64,000 bases of DNA from Streptomyces griseoruber. Lineage in GTDB: Bacteria > Actinomycetota > Actinomycetes > Streptomycetales > Streptomycetaceae. Below, piece by piece: positions 32,645 through 41,959 of the stretch; position 1 is the stretch's first letter; each line of letters begins with the position of its first letter. The notes below the pieces were generated by a model, which was given only the letters and a program-made list of their open reading frames with translations, did no database searches and was not told the DNA's origin. Made by a program: the position numbers and the translations under genes. The stretch is from the NCBI RefSeq assembly GCF_001514205.1, contig NZ_KQ948772.1:296705-360704 (forward strand), in the 5' to 3' direction.

Positions 32645-33466
32645 TCAGCCGAGCCCGCGGGCGTCCTGCTTGAGCGCGGTGTCGACCGTCAGGGCGGTGG
32701 CGACGACCAGGCTCAGCAGGGGTTCGGGCAGCTGGTAGTGGATCTGCAGGACGTAGTTGTCGGCGGTGGTGAACATCGTCTTGGCGAGGCCCTCCCAGGT
32801 CTTGGTGATCCGGGCGACCTCGTTCTCCTCGTGGTCGACGATGGCGAAGTTCCACGCCCGCCAGTTCTCCGCCTTGATCGCGCCGATCTGCCGGCCGCCC
32901 GCGTTGATCGCGAAGTTGATCTTCCCGAAGACGTTCTGCTGCACGATCTCGCCGACCTGCTGCCCGTCCGGACGCGTCACGATCACCCGGGACTTGAATA
33001 TCTTCGCCGGGCGGGTGAGGAGCAGCACGGGCTGCCCGTACGCATCGCGGATCTCCAGCTTGTGGGTGAGGTACTGGTCGATGCTGGCGACGAAGCGGAT
33101 GACCTTGCGCAGGGCGCTCTGGCCGACCTGGACGACCGAGCCGAGCTGGTTGCCCTGCTGGTCCATGACCTTGTACTCGTTGGTCAGCTCGATGAGCTTG
33201 GCCTTCTGGTTCACCACCAGCACCGGCTCGCTGAACAGCGTGCCGCCGCCGGGGCCGCTCGAGGCGACCCCGGCCTGCTGCTGCACCTGGCGCTGGACGC
33301 GCGGGTCGGGCCCGGTCTGCTGCGCCGGGATGCCCGGCGCCGCCTGGCCCTGCTGGTCGGCGTGCGTGTGCTCGGTCCACTGGGTGCCGTCCCAGTAGCG
33401 CAGCGTCTGGGCCGCACCGTGCGGATCCGGGTACCAGCCTGCAGGTGTGTTCGAATGCGTGGTCAC
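32645..33466 (-). CDS. DUF2510 + phospholipid-scramblase-like (LURP-one-related) protein
   Basis: A 273-residue protein. The N-terminus is a DUF2510 module (NTPAGWYPDPHGAAQTLRYWDGTQWTEH), followed by a Gln/Pro-rich linker to about residue 75. The rest is a scramblase/tubby-like beta-barrel: LFSEPVLVVNQKAKLIELTNEYKVMD, then GSVVQVG, HKLEIRDAYGQPVLLL, KSRVIVTRPDG and FAIVDHEENEVARITKTWEGL. These proteins are common in Streptomyces. They are named scramblases by fold, but lipid movement has not been shown for the bacterial ones. The last 20 residues form a hydrophobic helix. It converges on the transporter gene with 7 bases between stops. Confidence 0.88.
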   Translation of the reverse strand: MTTHSNTPAGWYPDPHGAAQTLRYWDGTQWTEHTHADQQGQAAPGIPAQQTGPDPRVQRQVQQQAGVASSGPGGGTLFSEPVLVVNQKAKLIELTNEYKVMDQQGNQLGSVVQVGQSALRKVIRFVASIDQYLTHKLEIRDAYGQPVLLLTRPAKIFKSRVIVTRPDGQQVGEIVQQNVFGKINFAINAGGRQIGAIKAENWRAWNFAIVDHEENEVARITKTWEGLAKTMFTTADNYVLQIHYQLPEPLLSLVVATALTVDTALKQDARGLG

Positions 33467-33555
33467 CGGGGCACACTACCCCGAGGCCACCAGGACCTGA
33501 CCAGACCCCACGATGCGGTGTTCACCGCGCATTTGCCCGCGCGCCCGGACCTTTG

Positions 33556-35601
33556 CTACTCCGTGACGATCGCCGGGTCGCTGACGCCGGGGCGCCCGTT
33601 CTCCACGTGACCGGCGAACCGCCGTACGAAGTCCGCGTCGCCGTCGGCGGTGACGGTGACGTCGTACCAGCGCCGGCTCCGCGTCAGGTCCACGCGGTGG
33701 CGGACCACGGCGCCGGGGCGCACCCGTACGGACGTGGTGCGGCCGCCGTAGCCGTCGGCGAGCTTCAGCACGGCCGTGCCGGAGGTCTTGTTGGTGAAGG
33801 TGAGTTCGAGGCCCTCGCCGACGTGCCGGGCGATCGCCTCCAGCCCGGCCTCCTTGCCCCCGAAGGTGCGCAGGAAACCGTTGGGGCCGTGCACGGTCAG
33901 GTCGTAGGAGCCGCCGGAGGCGGCCGGGTTCCAGGTGTCGGAGACGGTCCTGCCCGAGCCGGTGGTGTAGCTCCACGGTCCGTCCGCGCGGTTGCCGGAG
34001 GTGACGAGGAAGGCGGCACCGGCCTTGGCGCCGGAGGCGAAGGTGAGCGTGATCTCCCCGGCCGCGCCGTTCGCCGAACCGTCCACGAACGGGGCGTACT
34101 TCAGGGGGCGGGTCGGGCGGTGGCCGCGCTCCTGCTTCGGCAGGACCGGGGTGGCGGGCGGGGTGGGGACGTAGTCCGGGTGGCGGTTGCGGTCCGGCGG
34201 CTCGTAGCCGTCGGTGCCGGGCAGGGAGACCGGGCGGGTGTCCTTGCGGCCGAAGTCGAACGCGGAGGTCAGGTCGCCGCAGACCGTGCGCCGCCAGGGC
34301 GAGATGTTCGGCTCGTGGACGCCGAAGCGGCGCTCCATGAACCGGATGACCGAGGTGTGGTCGAAGGTCTCGGAGCAGACGTAACCGCCCTTGCTCCAGG
34401 GGGAGATGACGAGCATGGGCACGCGCTGGCCGAGTCCGTAGGGGCCCGCGGCATGACCGCCGTCCCCCTTGAACACGTCCGGGCCGGTGTCGACCGTGGA
34501 CCTGCCCTGGGCGGCGGAGGCGGGCGGGAACGCCGGGACCATGTGGTCGAAGAAGCCGTCGTTCTCGTCGTAGGTGATGAACAGGGCCGTCCGCGCCCAG
34601 ACCTCCGGGTCCGAGGTGAGGGCGTCGAGGACCTGGGCGACGTACCAGGCGCCGTAGTTCGCGGGCCAGTTGGGGTGCTCGGTGAAGGCCTCGGGGGCGA
34701 CGATCCAGGAGATCTGCGGCAGCTTCCCGCCCTTGACGTCCGCCTTGAGCTGTTCGAAGAAGCCCTCGCCCGTGCGGGCGTCGGTGCCGGTGCGGGCCTT
34801 GTCGTAGAGGGGGTCGCCGGGCTGGGCGTTCTGGTACTGGGTGAAGTAGAGCAGCGAGTTGTCGCCGTAGTTGCCGCGGTAGGCGTCCTGGATCCAGCCC
34901 CAGCCGCCGGCCTTGTCGAGGCCGTCGCCGACGTCCTGGTAGATCTTCCAGGAGACGCCCGCCTTCTCCAGCCGCTCCGGGTACGTCGTCCAGCTGTAGC
35001 CGGCCTCGTCGTTGCCGAGGACCGGGCCGCCGCCCTTGCCGTCGTTGCCGGTGTGACCGGTCCACAGGTAGTAGCGGTTGGGGTCGGTCGAGCCGATGAA
35101 CGAGCAGTGATAGGCGTCGCAGATGGTGAAGGCGTCGGCGAGCGCGTAGTGGAACGGGATGTCCTGGCGGTTGAGGTACGCCATCGTCGTCGCGGACTTG
35201 GCGGCGATCCAGCCGTCGTACTTGCCGCCATGGAAGGCCGCGTGACCGTCGTTCCAGCCGTGCGGGAGGTCCTGGAGGAAGGCCATGCCCAGGTCGTCGG
35301 CGTCGGGGTGGAAGGGCAGGACGTCCTTGGTGCCGTCGGACTGGTGCCAGACCGACTTGCCGTTCGCGAGGGTCACCGGGCGCGGGTCGCCGAAGCCGCG
35401 GACGCCTCTCAGCGTGCCGAAGTAGTGGTCGAAGGAGCGGTTCTCCTGCATCAGGACGACGATGTGCTCGACGTCCTCGATCGATCCCGTGCGGTGGTTC
35501 GCGGGCAGGGCCGCGGCACGCTCGATGCTGCCGGAGAGCGCGGTGAACGCGGTGGTGGCGCCCGCGAGTTGGAGGAAGCGGCGCCGGTTGACCTCGGACA
35601 T
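33556..35601 (-). CDS. Phosphocholine-specific phospholipase C, Tat-secreted
   Basis: A 681-residue secreted enzyme of the acid-phosphatase-like phospholipase C family, which hydrolyses phosphatidylcholine or sphingomyelin. The twin-arginine signal is NRRRFLQLAGATTAFTALSG. The catalytic start HIVVLMQENRSFDHYFGTLRGVRGFGDPR near residue 45 holds the metal-binding and nucleophilic residues. FITYDENDGFFDHMVPAFPP near residue 350 supplies further ligands. The C-terminus has two copies of the beta-domain found in bacterial PlcH/PlcN (about residues 500-580 and 590-670). The ATG at 35599-35601 places the RR motif correctly. Genes of this type are often phosphate-regulated; I saw no convincing PHO box. 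Confidence 0.93.
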   Translation of the reverse strand: MSEVNRRRFLQLAGATTAFTALSGSIERAAALPANHRTGSIEDVEHIVVLMQENRSFDHYFGTLRGVRGFGDPRPVTLANGKSVWHQSDGTKDVLPFHPDADDLGMAFLQDLPHGWNDGHAAFHGGKYDGWIAAKSATTMAYLNRQDIPFHYALADAFTICDAYHCSFIGSTDPNRYYLWTGHTGNDGKGGGPVLGNDEAGYSWTTYPERLEKAGVSWKIYQDVGDGLDKAGGWGWIQDAYRGNYGDNSLLYFTQYQNAQPGDPLYDKARTGTDARTGEGFFEQLKADVKGGKLPQISWIVAPEAFTEHPNWPANYGAWYVAQVLDALTSDPEVWARTALFITYDENDGFFDHMVPAFPPASAAQGRSTVDTGPDVFKGDGGHAAGPYGLGQRVPMLVISPWSKGGYVCSETFDHTSVIRFMERRFGVHEPNISPWRRTVCGDLTSAFDFGRKDTRPVSLPGTDGYEPPDRNRHPDYVPTPPATPVLPKQERGHRPTRPLKYAPFVDGSANGAAGEITLTFASGAKAGAAFLVTSGNRADGPWSYTTGSGRTVSDTWNPAASGGSYDLTVHGPNGFLRTFGGKEAGLEAIARHVGEGLELTFTNKTSGTAVLKLADGYGGRTTSVRVRPGAVVRHRVDLTRSRRWYDVTVTADGDADFVRRFAGHVENGRPGVSDPAIVTE

Positions 35602-36276
35602 GGGTGAGGGACCTCTCGTGCAGAAGGCGTGTCTCACGTGACGGGAAGCGAGTGTTCCAAGGGCATCGAACGTCGGGGAAGGGTGCGGTGGCGCCCGGGT
35701 GAAGGTCGCCGGTACAGGAGATGTGCGGCAGATCAAGGACATGCCAAAGACACGCGGTCCTACTCCCTTAGGGTGACCTGATTCCGGCCTGATCCGGACC
35801 AACCGCCGCGGTATGGACCACTGGTGTTCGCCCGGAGGCCCAACGGGGTTCGCCGATGGGCCGCGCGAGGCCACGACCAGCACATGAAGCGCTTGCCTCC
35901 GACGCGCCCCCCAGACACCCCAGGCGGAAAAACACATCATTCGGTTGTCTTCCGAACCAATGGATCAAGAGCACTTTTCCGTCATCTTTCACGGCAAGAT
36001 CACAAAATCCGCACAGACACCTCACTAAGTTGACGCCGACGGATGCGGAGACGACCGGCCTCGGAGGGGGAGCCGGCGTCCCGCAAGGGGGTGCGTCGGC
36101 TCCAGGGGAGCCGTGCCCACCCCTGCCCGGGGGGAGGGACTTCACCGCATAGAGCGGACCACACGCACCACCACGCCCACGGCCACGCCACCGGACACCG
36201 GGGCCCCGGCCCGCTGAACGGCGCACCGACCGACCGGAACACGAACCACCCCACACCTCGGCCGTGGAGCCCACCC
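35602..36276. promoter_or_regulatory. 675-base divergent control region (phospholipase C / Pel-like operon)
   Basis: No gene is supported here. An unusually AT-rich stretch at about 35925-36030 stands out from the GC-rich background. It holds the inverted repeat TTCGG-N7-CCGAA near 35940-35956 and several AT hexamers that could form promoters for the glycosyltransferase operon. The right third (36050-36276) is C/A-rich leader. Two GTTCGCC heptamers near 35825 and 35848 vaguely resemble PHO-box units but are poor matches. Confidence 0.45.
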
Positions 36277-37788
36277 ATGCACGTTCACCACGGCGCGCGC
36301 CGCTCCGGCGCGGCGCGCGTCACCCTGCTCACCGAAGGCACCTACCCGCACAGTCACGGCGGCGTGAGCGTCTGGTGCGACCAACTCGTCCAGGGCATGC
36401 CCGACATCGACTTCGACGTCATCGCCGTCACCGGCACCGGACGCGAGCCGGTCGCCTGGGAGCTGCCCGCCCATGTCTCGCACGTGCGGTCCGTCCCCCT
36501 GTGGGGCGACCCGCCCGCGGGCCGCCCGCCCCGCGGCCGCGCCCGCGGCCGACTGGCCGACGCGTACGAGGAGTTCCTCACCGCGCTGCTCGACCCGCGC
36601 GCCGAGGGCGGCTTCGCGCCGGCCCTGTACACGATGGCGCGGGCCGCGGCGGACGGGACGCTCAGCCCCTTCCTGCGCGGCGACCGGGCGATCGCGGTCC
36701 TCACCTCGGTGTGGAACCGTCCGGGCCTCTCCGTGCGCGAGGCGGGCCCGACCCTGCACGACGCGCTCACCGCGACCGCCCTGCTGGAGCACGCCCTGCG
36801 CCCGCTCACCGCGCCCGCCCCCGAGTCCGGGGTGGCGCACGCGGTCAGCGGCGGCGTGGCCGTCCTGCCGGGCCTCGCCGCACTCGACCGGCACGGTGTG
36901 CCCCTGCTGCTGACCGAGCACGGCGTGTACCTGCGCGAGCGCTATCTCGGCTACCGCACCGCGCCCTACCGCTGGCCGGTGAAGGCGGTCGTCCTCGGCT
37001 TCTTCCGGCTGCTGGCGGAGGAGACCTACCGGCGGGCCGCGCTGATCACCCCCGGCAACCGCTACAACCGGCTGTGGGAGGAGCAGGGCGGCGCCGCCCC
37101 GGAGTCGATCCGCACCGTCTACAACGGCGTGGACCCGGCCGCGTTCCCGCCCGCCGGACCCGAACCCGGGGACCTCACCCTCAGCTGGGCCGGCCGGGTC
37201 GACCCGATCAAGGACCTGGAGACGCTGATCCGGGCCTTCGCCCTCGTCCGCGCCGAACTCCCCGGCTGCCGCCTGCGGTTGTTCGGCGGCACCCCGCGCG
37301 GCGGCGAGGCCTACCGGGAGCGGTGCGAGGCGCTCGCCGCCGAACTGGGACACGCGGACGCCGTCACCTTCGAGGGCCGGGTCGACGACATCAAGGACGC
37401 CTACGCGGCCGGCAACGTCGTGATGCTGTCCAGCATCAGCGAGGGCTTCCCGTTCACGCTGATCGAGGCCATGTCGTGCGGGCGGGCCACCGTCTCCACC
37501 GACGTGGGCGGGGTACGGGAGGCGGTCGGCGACACCGGGCTCGTGGTGCCGCCCCGCGACCCCCGGTCGATGGCCTCGGCCGCCCTGGAGCTGCTGGGCG
37601 ACCCGGTACGCCGCCGCACGATGGGCGAGGCGGCGCGGCTGCGGGTGATCGAGCAGTTCACCCTGCGGCAGACCATCGACACCTTCCGCTCCATCTACCT
37701 CGAACTGCCCACGCTGCAAAGGGAGGAACCGGCGGCGATATCCGTCCCGCCGCGACCGCTCGCACCGGTCGGCGCGGTGGCCGGATGA
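36277..37788 (+). CDS. PelF-type GT4 glycosyltransferase (DUF3492)
   Basis: A 503-residue cytosolic GT-B glycosyltransferase. The N-terminal half carries the DUF3492 pattern of PelF (VTLLTEGTYPHSHGGVSVWCDQLVQGMPDIDF). The C-terminal GT4 half has LSWAGRVDPIKDLETLIRAFALVR near residue 305, GRVDDIKDAYAAGNVVMLSSISEGFPFTLIEAMSCGRATVSTDVGGVREAVGDTG near residue 365 and the EX7E donor-binding element. PelF polymerises Pel, an alpha-1,4 N-acetylgalactosamine-rich polymer, from UDP-sugar inside the cell. The ATG at 36277 was chosen because the preceding 78 in-frame codons look non-coding. It leads a seven-gene operon; the next gene starts in its stop codon. Confidence 0.88.
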   Translation: MHVHHGARRSGAARVTLLTEGTYPHSHGGVSVWCDQLVQGMPDIDFDVIAVTGTGREPVAWELPAHVSHVRSVPLWGDPPAGRPPRGRARGRLADAYEEFLTALLDPRAEGGFAPALYTMARAAADGTLSPFLRGDRAIAVLTSVWNRPGLSVREAGPTLHDALTATALLEHALRPLTAPAPESGVAHAVSGGVAVLPGLAALDRHGVPLLLTEHGVYLRERYLGYRTAPYRWPVKAVVLGFFRLLAEETYRRAALITPGNRYNRLWEEQGGAAPESIRTVYNGVDPAAFPPAGPEPGDLTLSWAGRVDPIKDLETLIRAFALVRAELPGCRLRLFGGTPRGGEAYRERCEALAAELGHADAVTFEGRVDDIKDAYAAGNVVMLSSISEGFPFTLIEAMSCGRATVSTDVGGVREAVGDTGLVVPPRDPRSMASAALELLGDPVRRRTMGEAARLRVIEQFTLRQTIDTFRSIYLELPTLQREEPAAISVPPRPLAPVGAVAG

Positions 37789-39203
37789 GCGGGCCGGTCT
37801 CCCTGGAACCCGGCGGGTCCGAACAGGACACCCTGGCACTGCGGCTCGCCGAGACCCGCCCGCCGCGCCGCCGGCCGCGCTGGGCCTCGGACGACACCAC
37901 GCTCGCCCTCCGGCTGCCCCGGCAGGGCCCGGACGAGGAGGCGGTGAGCGAGCTGGCCGCCGAACTCGCCGACCGCGTCGGGCCCGCCGTCCACCCCTAC
38001 GAGGTGGCCGCGCTGCTGGAGGCGGAGGGCCTGCCGGCCGCCCTGATCAAGGAGCGCTACGGCCACCCCGGCCTGTTCTCACTGGCCGCGGCGCTGTACG
38101 AGCGGGTCCCGCGGACCTTCCCGGAACCCGCCCCGGCGGCCGACGTATGGCGCCCGGACACCGTGCGCTGTCTGCTGCGGGGCGTGCTGTTCGCCCTGCC
38201 GGGGCTGGCCTATCTGCTCACCCGTCCGCTGTGGAACGCGCAGGACCACGCCCCCGCGCTGATCGTCGCCGGCCTGCTCTCCTGGGCCTGGGGCCAGGCC
38301 CTCGGCCACCGCGCCCACCTGCGGATGGCGACCGGCCGGCGCGAGGCCGGCCGTACGCTGCTCACCGGCGCGCCCGTCGGCGCCGCCCTCGCCACGGCGG
38401 CGGCCGTGCCGCTCGCCGGGAGCGTGCCGGTGGCCCTGGTCGCCGCCGCGCAGTCGCTGTATCTGGCGGCGGCGGGCGTCCTGCTGGTGCTGGCGCGGGA
38501 ACGGCTGCTGCTGGCCGCGCTCTCCCCGCTGGTCGCGGGCGCCGTCGTCCTGCCGTGGGGGGAGCCGGGCGGACCGCTGCGCGCCGGGCTGCCGGCGCTG
38601 GCCCTGCTGGGCACCCTGGCCGCGACCGCCCTGGCGCTGCGCCCGGCCCTCGCCGCGCCCGCCGCGACCGCCGGGAACCTCCCGCGTCTCACCTGGTCGG
38701 TGCCGTACGGCCTGTTCGGGCTGGCCGCCGGGGTGCTGGTGCTGCTGGAAGGGCGCGAGGAGCCGTACGCGGTGATCGTGCTGACCGTCAGCATGGGGCC
38801 CGCGGAGTGGCTGCTGTACCGCTACCGCGGACTGTCGGTGGCGGCCCTGCGTGCCACCGCGACCCCCGCCGGCTTCCTGCTGCGCTCGGCCGCCATCCTC
38901 GCCGTCTGTCTGCTCGCCTATCTGCTGCCCCTGGTCCCGGCGGCCCTGGTCACCGGTGCCGCGCCGGCCGCGCTGCTGCTCCTCGCGGCCACCCTGTGGA
39001 CCGCCCTGCTGCTCCAGGCGTTCGGTGCCGCCTGGCCGTCGGCCGTCATCTGTCTCACCGCCGCCGCGGGCGCCGGGGCGGTCGCCCTCCTCGGTCTGCC
39101 GCCGGGCCCCGTCGAGGCGCTCCCTGTGGCCTGCGGCGGCGCCGCGCTCTGTCTGACGGCGTACACGCTGTGGCAGCTCGGTCGTCCCGCGCCACACGCC
39201 TGA
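37785..39203 (+). CDS. Polytopic membrane protein of the Pel-like operon
   Basis: A 472-residue protein. The first 125 residues are cytosolic, with HPYEVAALLEAEGLPAALIKERYGHPGLFSLAAALYERV. About twelve hydrophobic helices follow (residues about 130-465). ATGA coupling to the PelF-like gene suggests the two proteins act together. In Gram-negative and Bacillus Pel systems PelF partners PelG, a 12-helix membrane protein that moves the polymer across the membrane. Position, size and helix count fit that role here. I cannot show PelG homology by eye, so exporter is an inference. Confidence 0.75.
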   Translation: MSGPVSLEPGGSEQDTLALRLAETRPPRRRPRWASDDTTLALRLPRQGPDEEAVSELAAELADRVGPAVHPYEVAALLEAEGLPAALIKERYGHPGLFSLAAALYERVPRTFPEPAPAADVWRPDTVRCLLRGVLFALPGLAYLLTRPLWNAQDHAPALIVAGLLSWAWGQALGHRAHLRMATGRREAGRTLLTGAPVGAALATAAAVPLAGSVPVALVAAAQSLYLAAAGVLLVLARERLLLAALSPLVAGAVVLPWGEPGGPLRAGLPALALLGTLAATALALRPALAAPAATAGNLPRLTWSVPYGLFGLAAGVLVLLEGREEPYAVIVLTVSMGPAEWLLYRYRGLSVAALRATATPAGFLLRSAAILAVCLLAYLLPLVPAALVTGAAPAALLLLAATLWTALLLQAFGAAWPSAVICLTAAAGAGAVALLGLPPGPVEALPVACGGAALCLTAYTLWQLGRPAPHA

Positions 39204-39293
39204 GCACCCCGCGCTCCCCGGGCCGCACGACTTCTCACCACTCCCCACGCCCCCACCTGCACCTATTTCCAACCAACTGGAAGGACACCGGAG

Positions 39294-40295
39294 TTGACCT
39301 CCACACCGCTCGCCGCCGTCACCGGAGCCGAGGGATTCATCGGCTCGCACCTCACCGAGGCGCTGGTCGCCTCGGGGCACCGGGTGCGGGCCATGGCCCA
39401 GTACAACTCGTTCTCCTCGTACGGCTGGCTGGAGACCCTGCACCCGGACGTCCTCGACCAGGTGGAGATCGTCCTGGGCGACGTCCGGGACCCGGGCTCG
39501 GTGCGCGGCCTGCTCGAAGGCGCCGACACGGCCTACCACCTGGCCGCGCTGATCGCGATCCCGTACTCCTACCGGGCACCGCACAGTTATGTGGACACCA
39601 ATGTCACCGGCACGCTGAACGTGCTGGAGGCGGTGCGCGCCCTCGGCACGCCCCGGCTGGTGCACACCTCCACCAGTGAGACGTACGGCACCGCGCAGAC
39701 CGTGCCGATCACCGAGGACCATCCGATCAACACCCAGTCCCCGTACGCCGCTTCGAAGGCGGGCGGGGACCGGCTGGCCGACAGCTACCACGCCAGCTTC
39801 GACACCCCCGTGGTGACACTGCGGCCGTTCAACACCTTCGGGCCGCGCCAGTCGATGCGCGCGGTCATCCCCACCGTCATCGGCCAGGTGGCCGCCGGGG
39901 AACGCACCCTCACCCTCGGCGATCTGCGGCCCACCCGGGACTTCACCTTCGTCAAGGACACCGCGCAGGCCTTCCTGGCCGTCGGCACCGCGCCCGCCGG
40001 GCGGGTGGTGGGGCGCACCTTCAACGCCGGCACCGGCGGGGAGATCTCCGTCGGCGACCTGGTCGGGCTGATCGGGAAGGTGATGGACGCCGCGCTCGAC
40101 GTCCGCGAGGACAGCGCCCGGGTCCGGCCCGCCAACTCCGAGGTGATGCGGCTGGTCGCCGACGCGAGCCGGCTCGCCGCCGCCACCGGCTGGCAGCCCG
40201 CGCACACCCTGGAGGAAGGGCTCGCGCACACCGTCGAGTTCTTCCGCGAACCGGCCAACCTGGCCCGCTACAAGACCGGCATCTACAACATCTGA
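39294..40295 (+). CDS. NDP-sugar 4,6-dehydratase/epimerase (LegB-like extended SDR)
   Basis: A 333-residue extended SDR acting on nucleotide sugars. The NAD-binding motif is VTGAEGFIGSHLTEALV. The segment MAQYNSFSSYGWLETL near residue 38 is characteristic of the LegB/UDP-GlcNAc 4,6-dehydratase branch. The active site has HTSTSETYGTA near residue 125 and YAASKAGGDRLADSY near residue 150. The RPFNTFGPRQSMRAVIPTVI and DLRPTRDFTFVKDTAQAF segments bind the sugar nucleotide. TTG 39294 follows GGAAGGA. It would give a 4-keto-6-deoxy or 4-epimerised amino sugar for the polymer. Substrate identity is inferred from family and context. Confidence 0.85.
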   Translation: MTSTPLAAVTGAEGFIGSHLTEALVASGHRVRAMAQYNSFSSYGWLETLHPDVLDQVEIVLGDVRDPGSVRGLLEGADTAYHLAALIAIPYSYRAPHSYVDTNVTGTLNVLEAVRALGTPRLVHTSTSETYGTAQTVPITEDHPINTQSPYAASKAGGDRLADSYHASFDTPVVTLRPFNTFGPRQSMRAVIPTVIGQVAAGERTLTLGDLRPTRDFTFVKDTAQAFLAVGTAPAGRVVGRTFNAGTGGEISVGDLVGLIGKVMDAALDVREDSARVRPANSEVMRLVADASRLAAATGWQPAHTLEEGLAHTVEFFREPANLARYKTGIYNI

Positions 40296-40338
40296 CCGTC
40301 CGGCACGTCCGGCACCGAGTACACCAAGGGGGAGACCC

Positions 40339-41052
40339 ATGCACGCAGTGATCCTGGCCGGGGGCAAGGGCGTTCGGCTGAGGCCCTACACCACCGCGCT
40401 GCCCAAGCCGCTGGTGCCCATCGGCGACCAGCACGCCATCCTGGAGATCGTGCTGCGCCAGCTGGCCACGGCCGGCTTCGCCAGCTGCACCATCGCCATC
40501 GGCCATCTCGGCGAGATCATCCGCGCCTATGTCGGCGACGGCGCCGCCTGGGGCCTGCGGATCGACTACGCCACCGAGGAGAGCCCGCTGGGCACCCTCG
40601 GCCCGCTGCTCACCCTGCGCGAGCAACTGCCCGAGACGTTCCTGGTGATGAACGGAGACGTCCTGACCGACCTCGACTACGCGGACGTCCTCGGCGCGCA
40701 CCGCGACTCGGGGGCACCGCTGACCATCGCCACGTACGCCCGCAAGGTGCACATCGACTTCGGGGTGCTGACCACCCGCTCCTCGAAGGTGGTCGCCTTC
40801 ACCGAGAAGCCCAGCATGGACTACCGCGTCTCGATGGGCGTCTACGGCCTGTCCCGCTCGACGCTGGAGGGCTACACCGCCGGACTGCCGCTCGGTTTCG
40901 ACGAGTTGGTCATCGATCTGATCAGGGCTCAGAACCCGCCGCAGGCCTACGAGTTCGACGGCTACTGGCTGGACATCGGGCGCCCCGACGACTACGACCG
41001 CGCCAACGCGGAGTTCACCACCCGCAAGTCCCATCTCCTCAAGGGAGCCTGA
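40339..41052 (+). CDS. Sugar-phosphate nucleotidyltransferase
   Basis: A 237-residue nucleotidyltransferase that activates a sugar-1-phosphate. The nucleotide-binding signature AVILAGGKGVRLRPYTTALPKPLVPIGD is at the N-terminus, the metal-binding Asp in FLVMNGDVLTDLDY near residue 110, FTEKPS near residue 155 and YWLDIGRPDDYDRAN near residue 215. The family includes mannose-1-P guanylyltransferases and glucosamine-1-P guanylyltransferase (PtmE) as well as thymidylyltransferases; the base cannot be told by eye. The LegB-like dehydratase immediately upstream suggests both make the same activated sugar. The ribosome-binding site GGGGGAG precedes ATG 40339. Confidence 0.88.
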   Translation: MHAVILAGGKGVRLRPYTTALPKPLVPIGDQHAILEIVLRQLATAGFASCTIAIGHLGEIIRAYVGDGAAWGLRIDYATEESPLGTLGPLLTLREQLPETFLVMNGDVLTDLDYADVLGAHRDSGAPLTIATYARKVHIDFGVLTTRSSKVVAFTEKPSMDYRVSMGVYGLSRSTLEGYTAGLPLGFDELVIDLIRAQNPPQAYEFDGYWLDIGRPDDYDRANAEFTTRKSHLLKGA

Positions 41053-41059
41053 GCACCCC

Positions 41060-41959
41060 ATGCGCATTCTCGTCCTGGGCTTCACCGGATATCTCGGAGC
41101 CCATGTCGCCGCACGGCTGCGGACCCTGCCGGGTGCGCTGGTCCTCGGCGCCGGCCGCTCCCCGGGCGCGGACCACGAGGTCGATCTCGCCTCGGTCCGT
41201 CCGGCGGAGCTGGCCAAGACCCTGGCCCTCGCCGCGCCCGACGCGGTGGTCAACTGCGCGGGCGCGACCGGCGGCGACGCCGTGACCCTCGCCGAGGTCA
41301 ACGCCCGCGGTCCGGCCGTGCTGTGCGCCGCGCTGCGGGAGGCGGCGCCGGGGGCCCGGCTGGTGCATCTGGGCTCGGCCGCCGAGTACGGTCCGGGCGT
41401 CGCGGGCAGTCCGGTCACCGAGTCCGACGCGACCTGCCCGGCCGGCCCGTACGGCGCGACCAAGCTGGCGGGCACGGCGCTGGTGACCGCGTCCGGCCTG
41501 GACGCGGTGGTGCTGCGGGTGGGCAACCCGGTGGGGCCGGGCGCGCCGCCCGCCGGACTGCCGGGCCGGCTGGCCGCCCTGCTGCGGGAGGCGGGCCGGG
41601 ACCCGGACGCGGTGCTGCGGCTCGGCGATCTGTCCTCCTACCGTGACTTCGTGGACGTACGGGACGTGGCGCGCGCGGCGGAGCTGGCGGTCACGGCACC
41701 CGGCCCGCTGCCGCGGATCCTGAACGTCAGCGCGGGCCGCGCCGTCCCGGTGCGCGAGCTGGTGCTCGGGCTGGCCTCGCAGGCGGGCTTCCGGGGGCGG
41801 GTCGAGGAGAGCGCGGGCGGCGGACGGTCGATCCGCTCGGGCGAGGTGTCCTGGCAGTGCTCCGACGTCACGGCCGCCGAGCGCGCCCTGGGCTGGCGGC
41901 CCGCGCACACCCTCGACGAGGCGCTGGCCACGCTGTGGGAAGGCGACGGCACGCCGTGA
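41060..41959 (+). CDS. NAD-dependent sugar-nucleotide reductase/epimerase (SDR)
   Basis: A 299-residue extended SDR. The nucleotide-binding loop is ILVLGFTGYLGAHVA, VNCAGATGG near residue 68, the active-site Ser in HLGSAAEYGPG near residue 110 and YGATKLAGTAL near residue 133 (the catalytic YxxxK). SSYRDFVDVRDVARAAEL near residue 195 and ALGWRPAHTLDEAL at the end are typical of sugar reductases. Following a 4,6-dehydratase, it could be the 4-ketoreductase that completes a 6-deoxy amino sugar. It begins 7 bases after the nucleotidyltransferase and its stop overlaps the next gene. Confidence 0.85.
   Translation: MRILVLGFTGYLGAHVAARLRTLPGALVLGAGRSPGADHEVDLASVRPAELAKTLALAAPDAVVNCAGATGGDAVTLAEVNARGPAVLCAALREAAPGARLVHLGSAAEYGPGVAGSPVTESDATCPAGPYGATKLAGTALVTASGLDAVVLRVGNPVGPGAPPAGLPGRLAALLREAGRDPDAVLRLGDLSSYRDFVDVRDVARAAELAVTAPGPLPRILNVSAGRAVPVRELVLGLASQAGFRGRVEESAGGGRSIRSGEVSWQCSDVTAAERALGWRPAHTLDEALATLWEGDGTP

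Noticed and set aside
35825..35860. PHO-box-like GTTCGCC heptamers upstream of phospholipase C
   Set aside because: Only two imperfect units about 22 bases apart and more than 200 bases from the start codon; too weak for a PhoP site.
35824..36152. Small plus-strand frames in the AT-rich part of the intergenic region before the PelF-like gene
   Set aside because: No ribosome-binding site, no codon bias and no recognisable sequence; the stretch looks regulatory.
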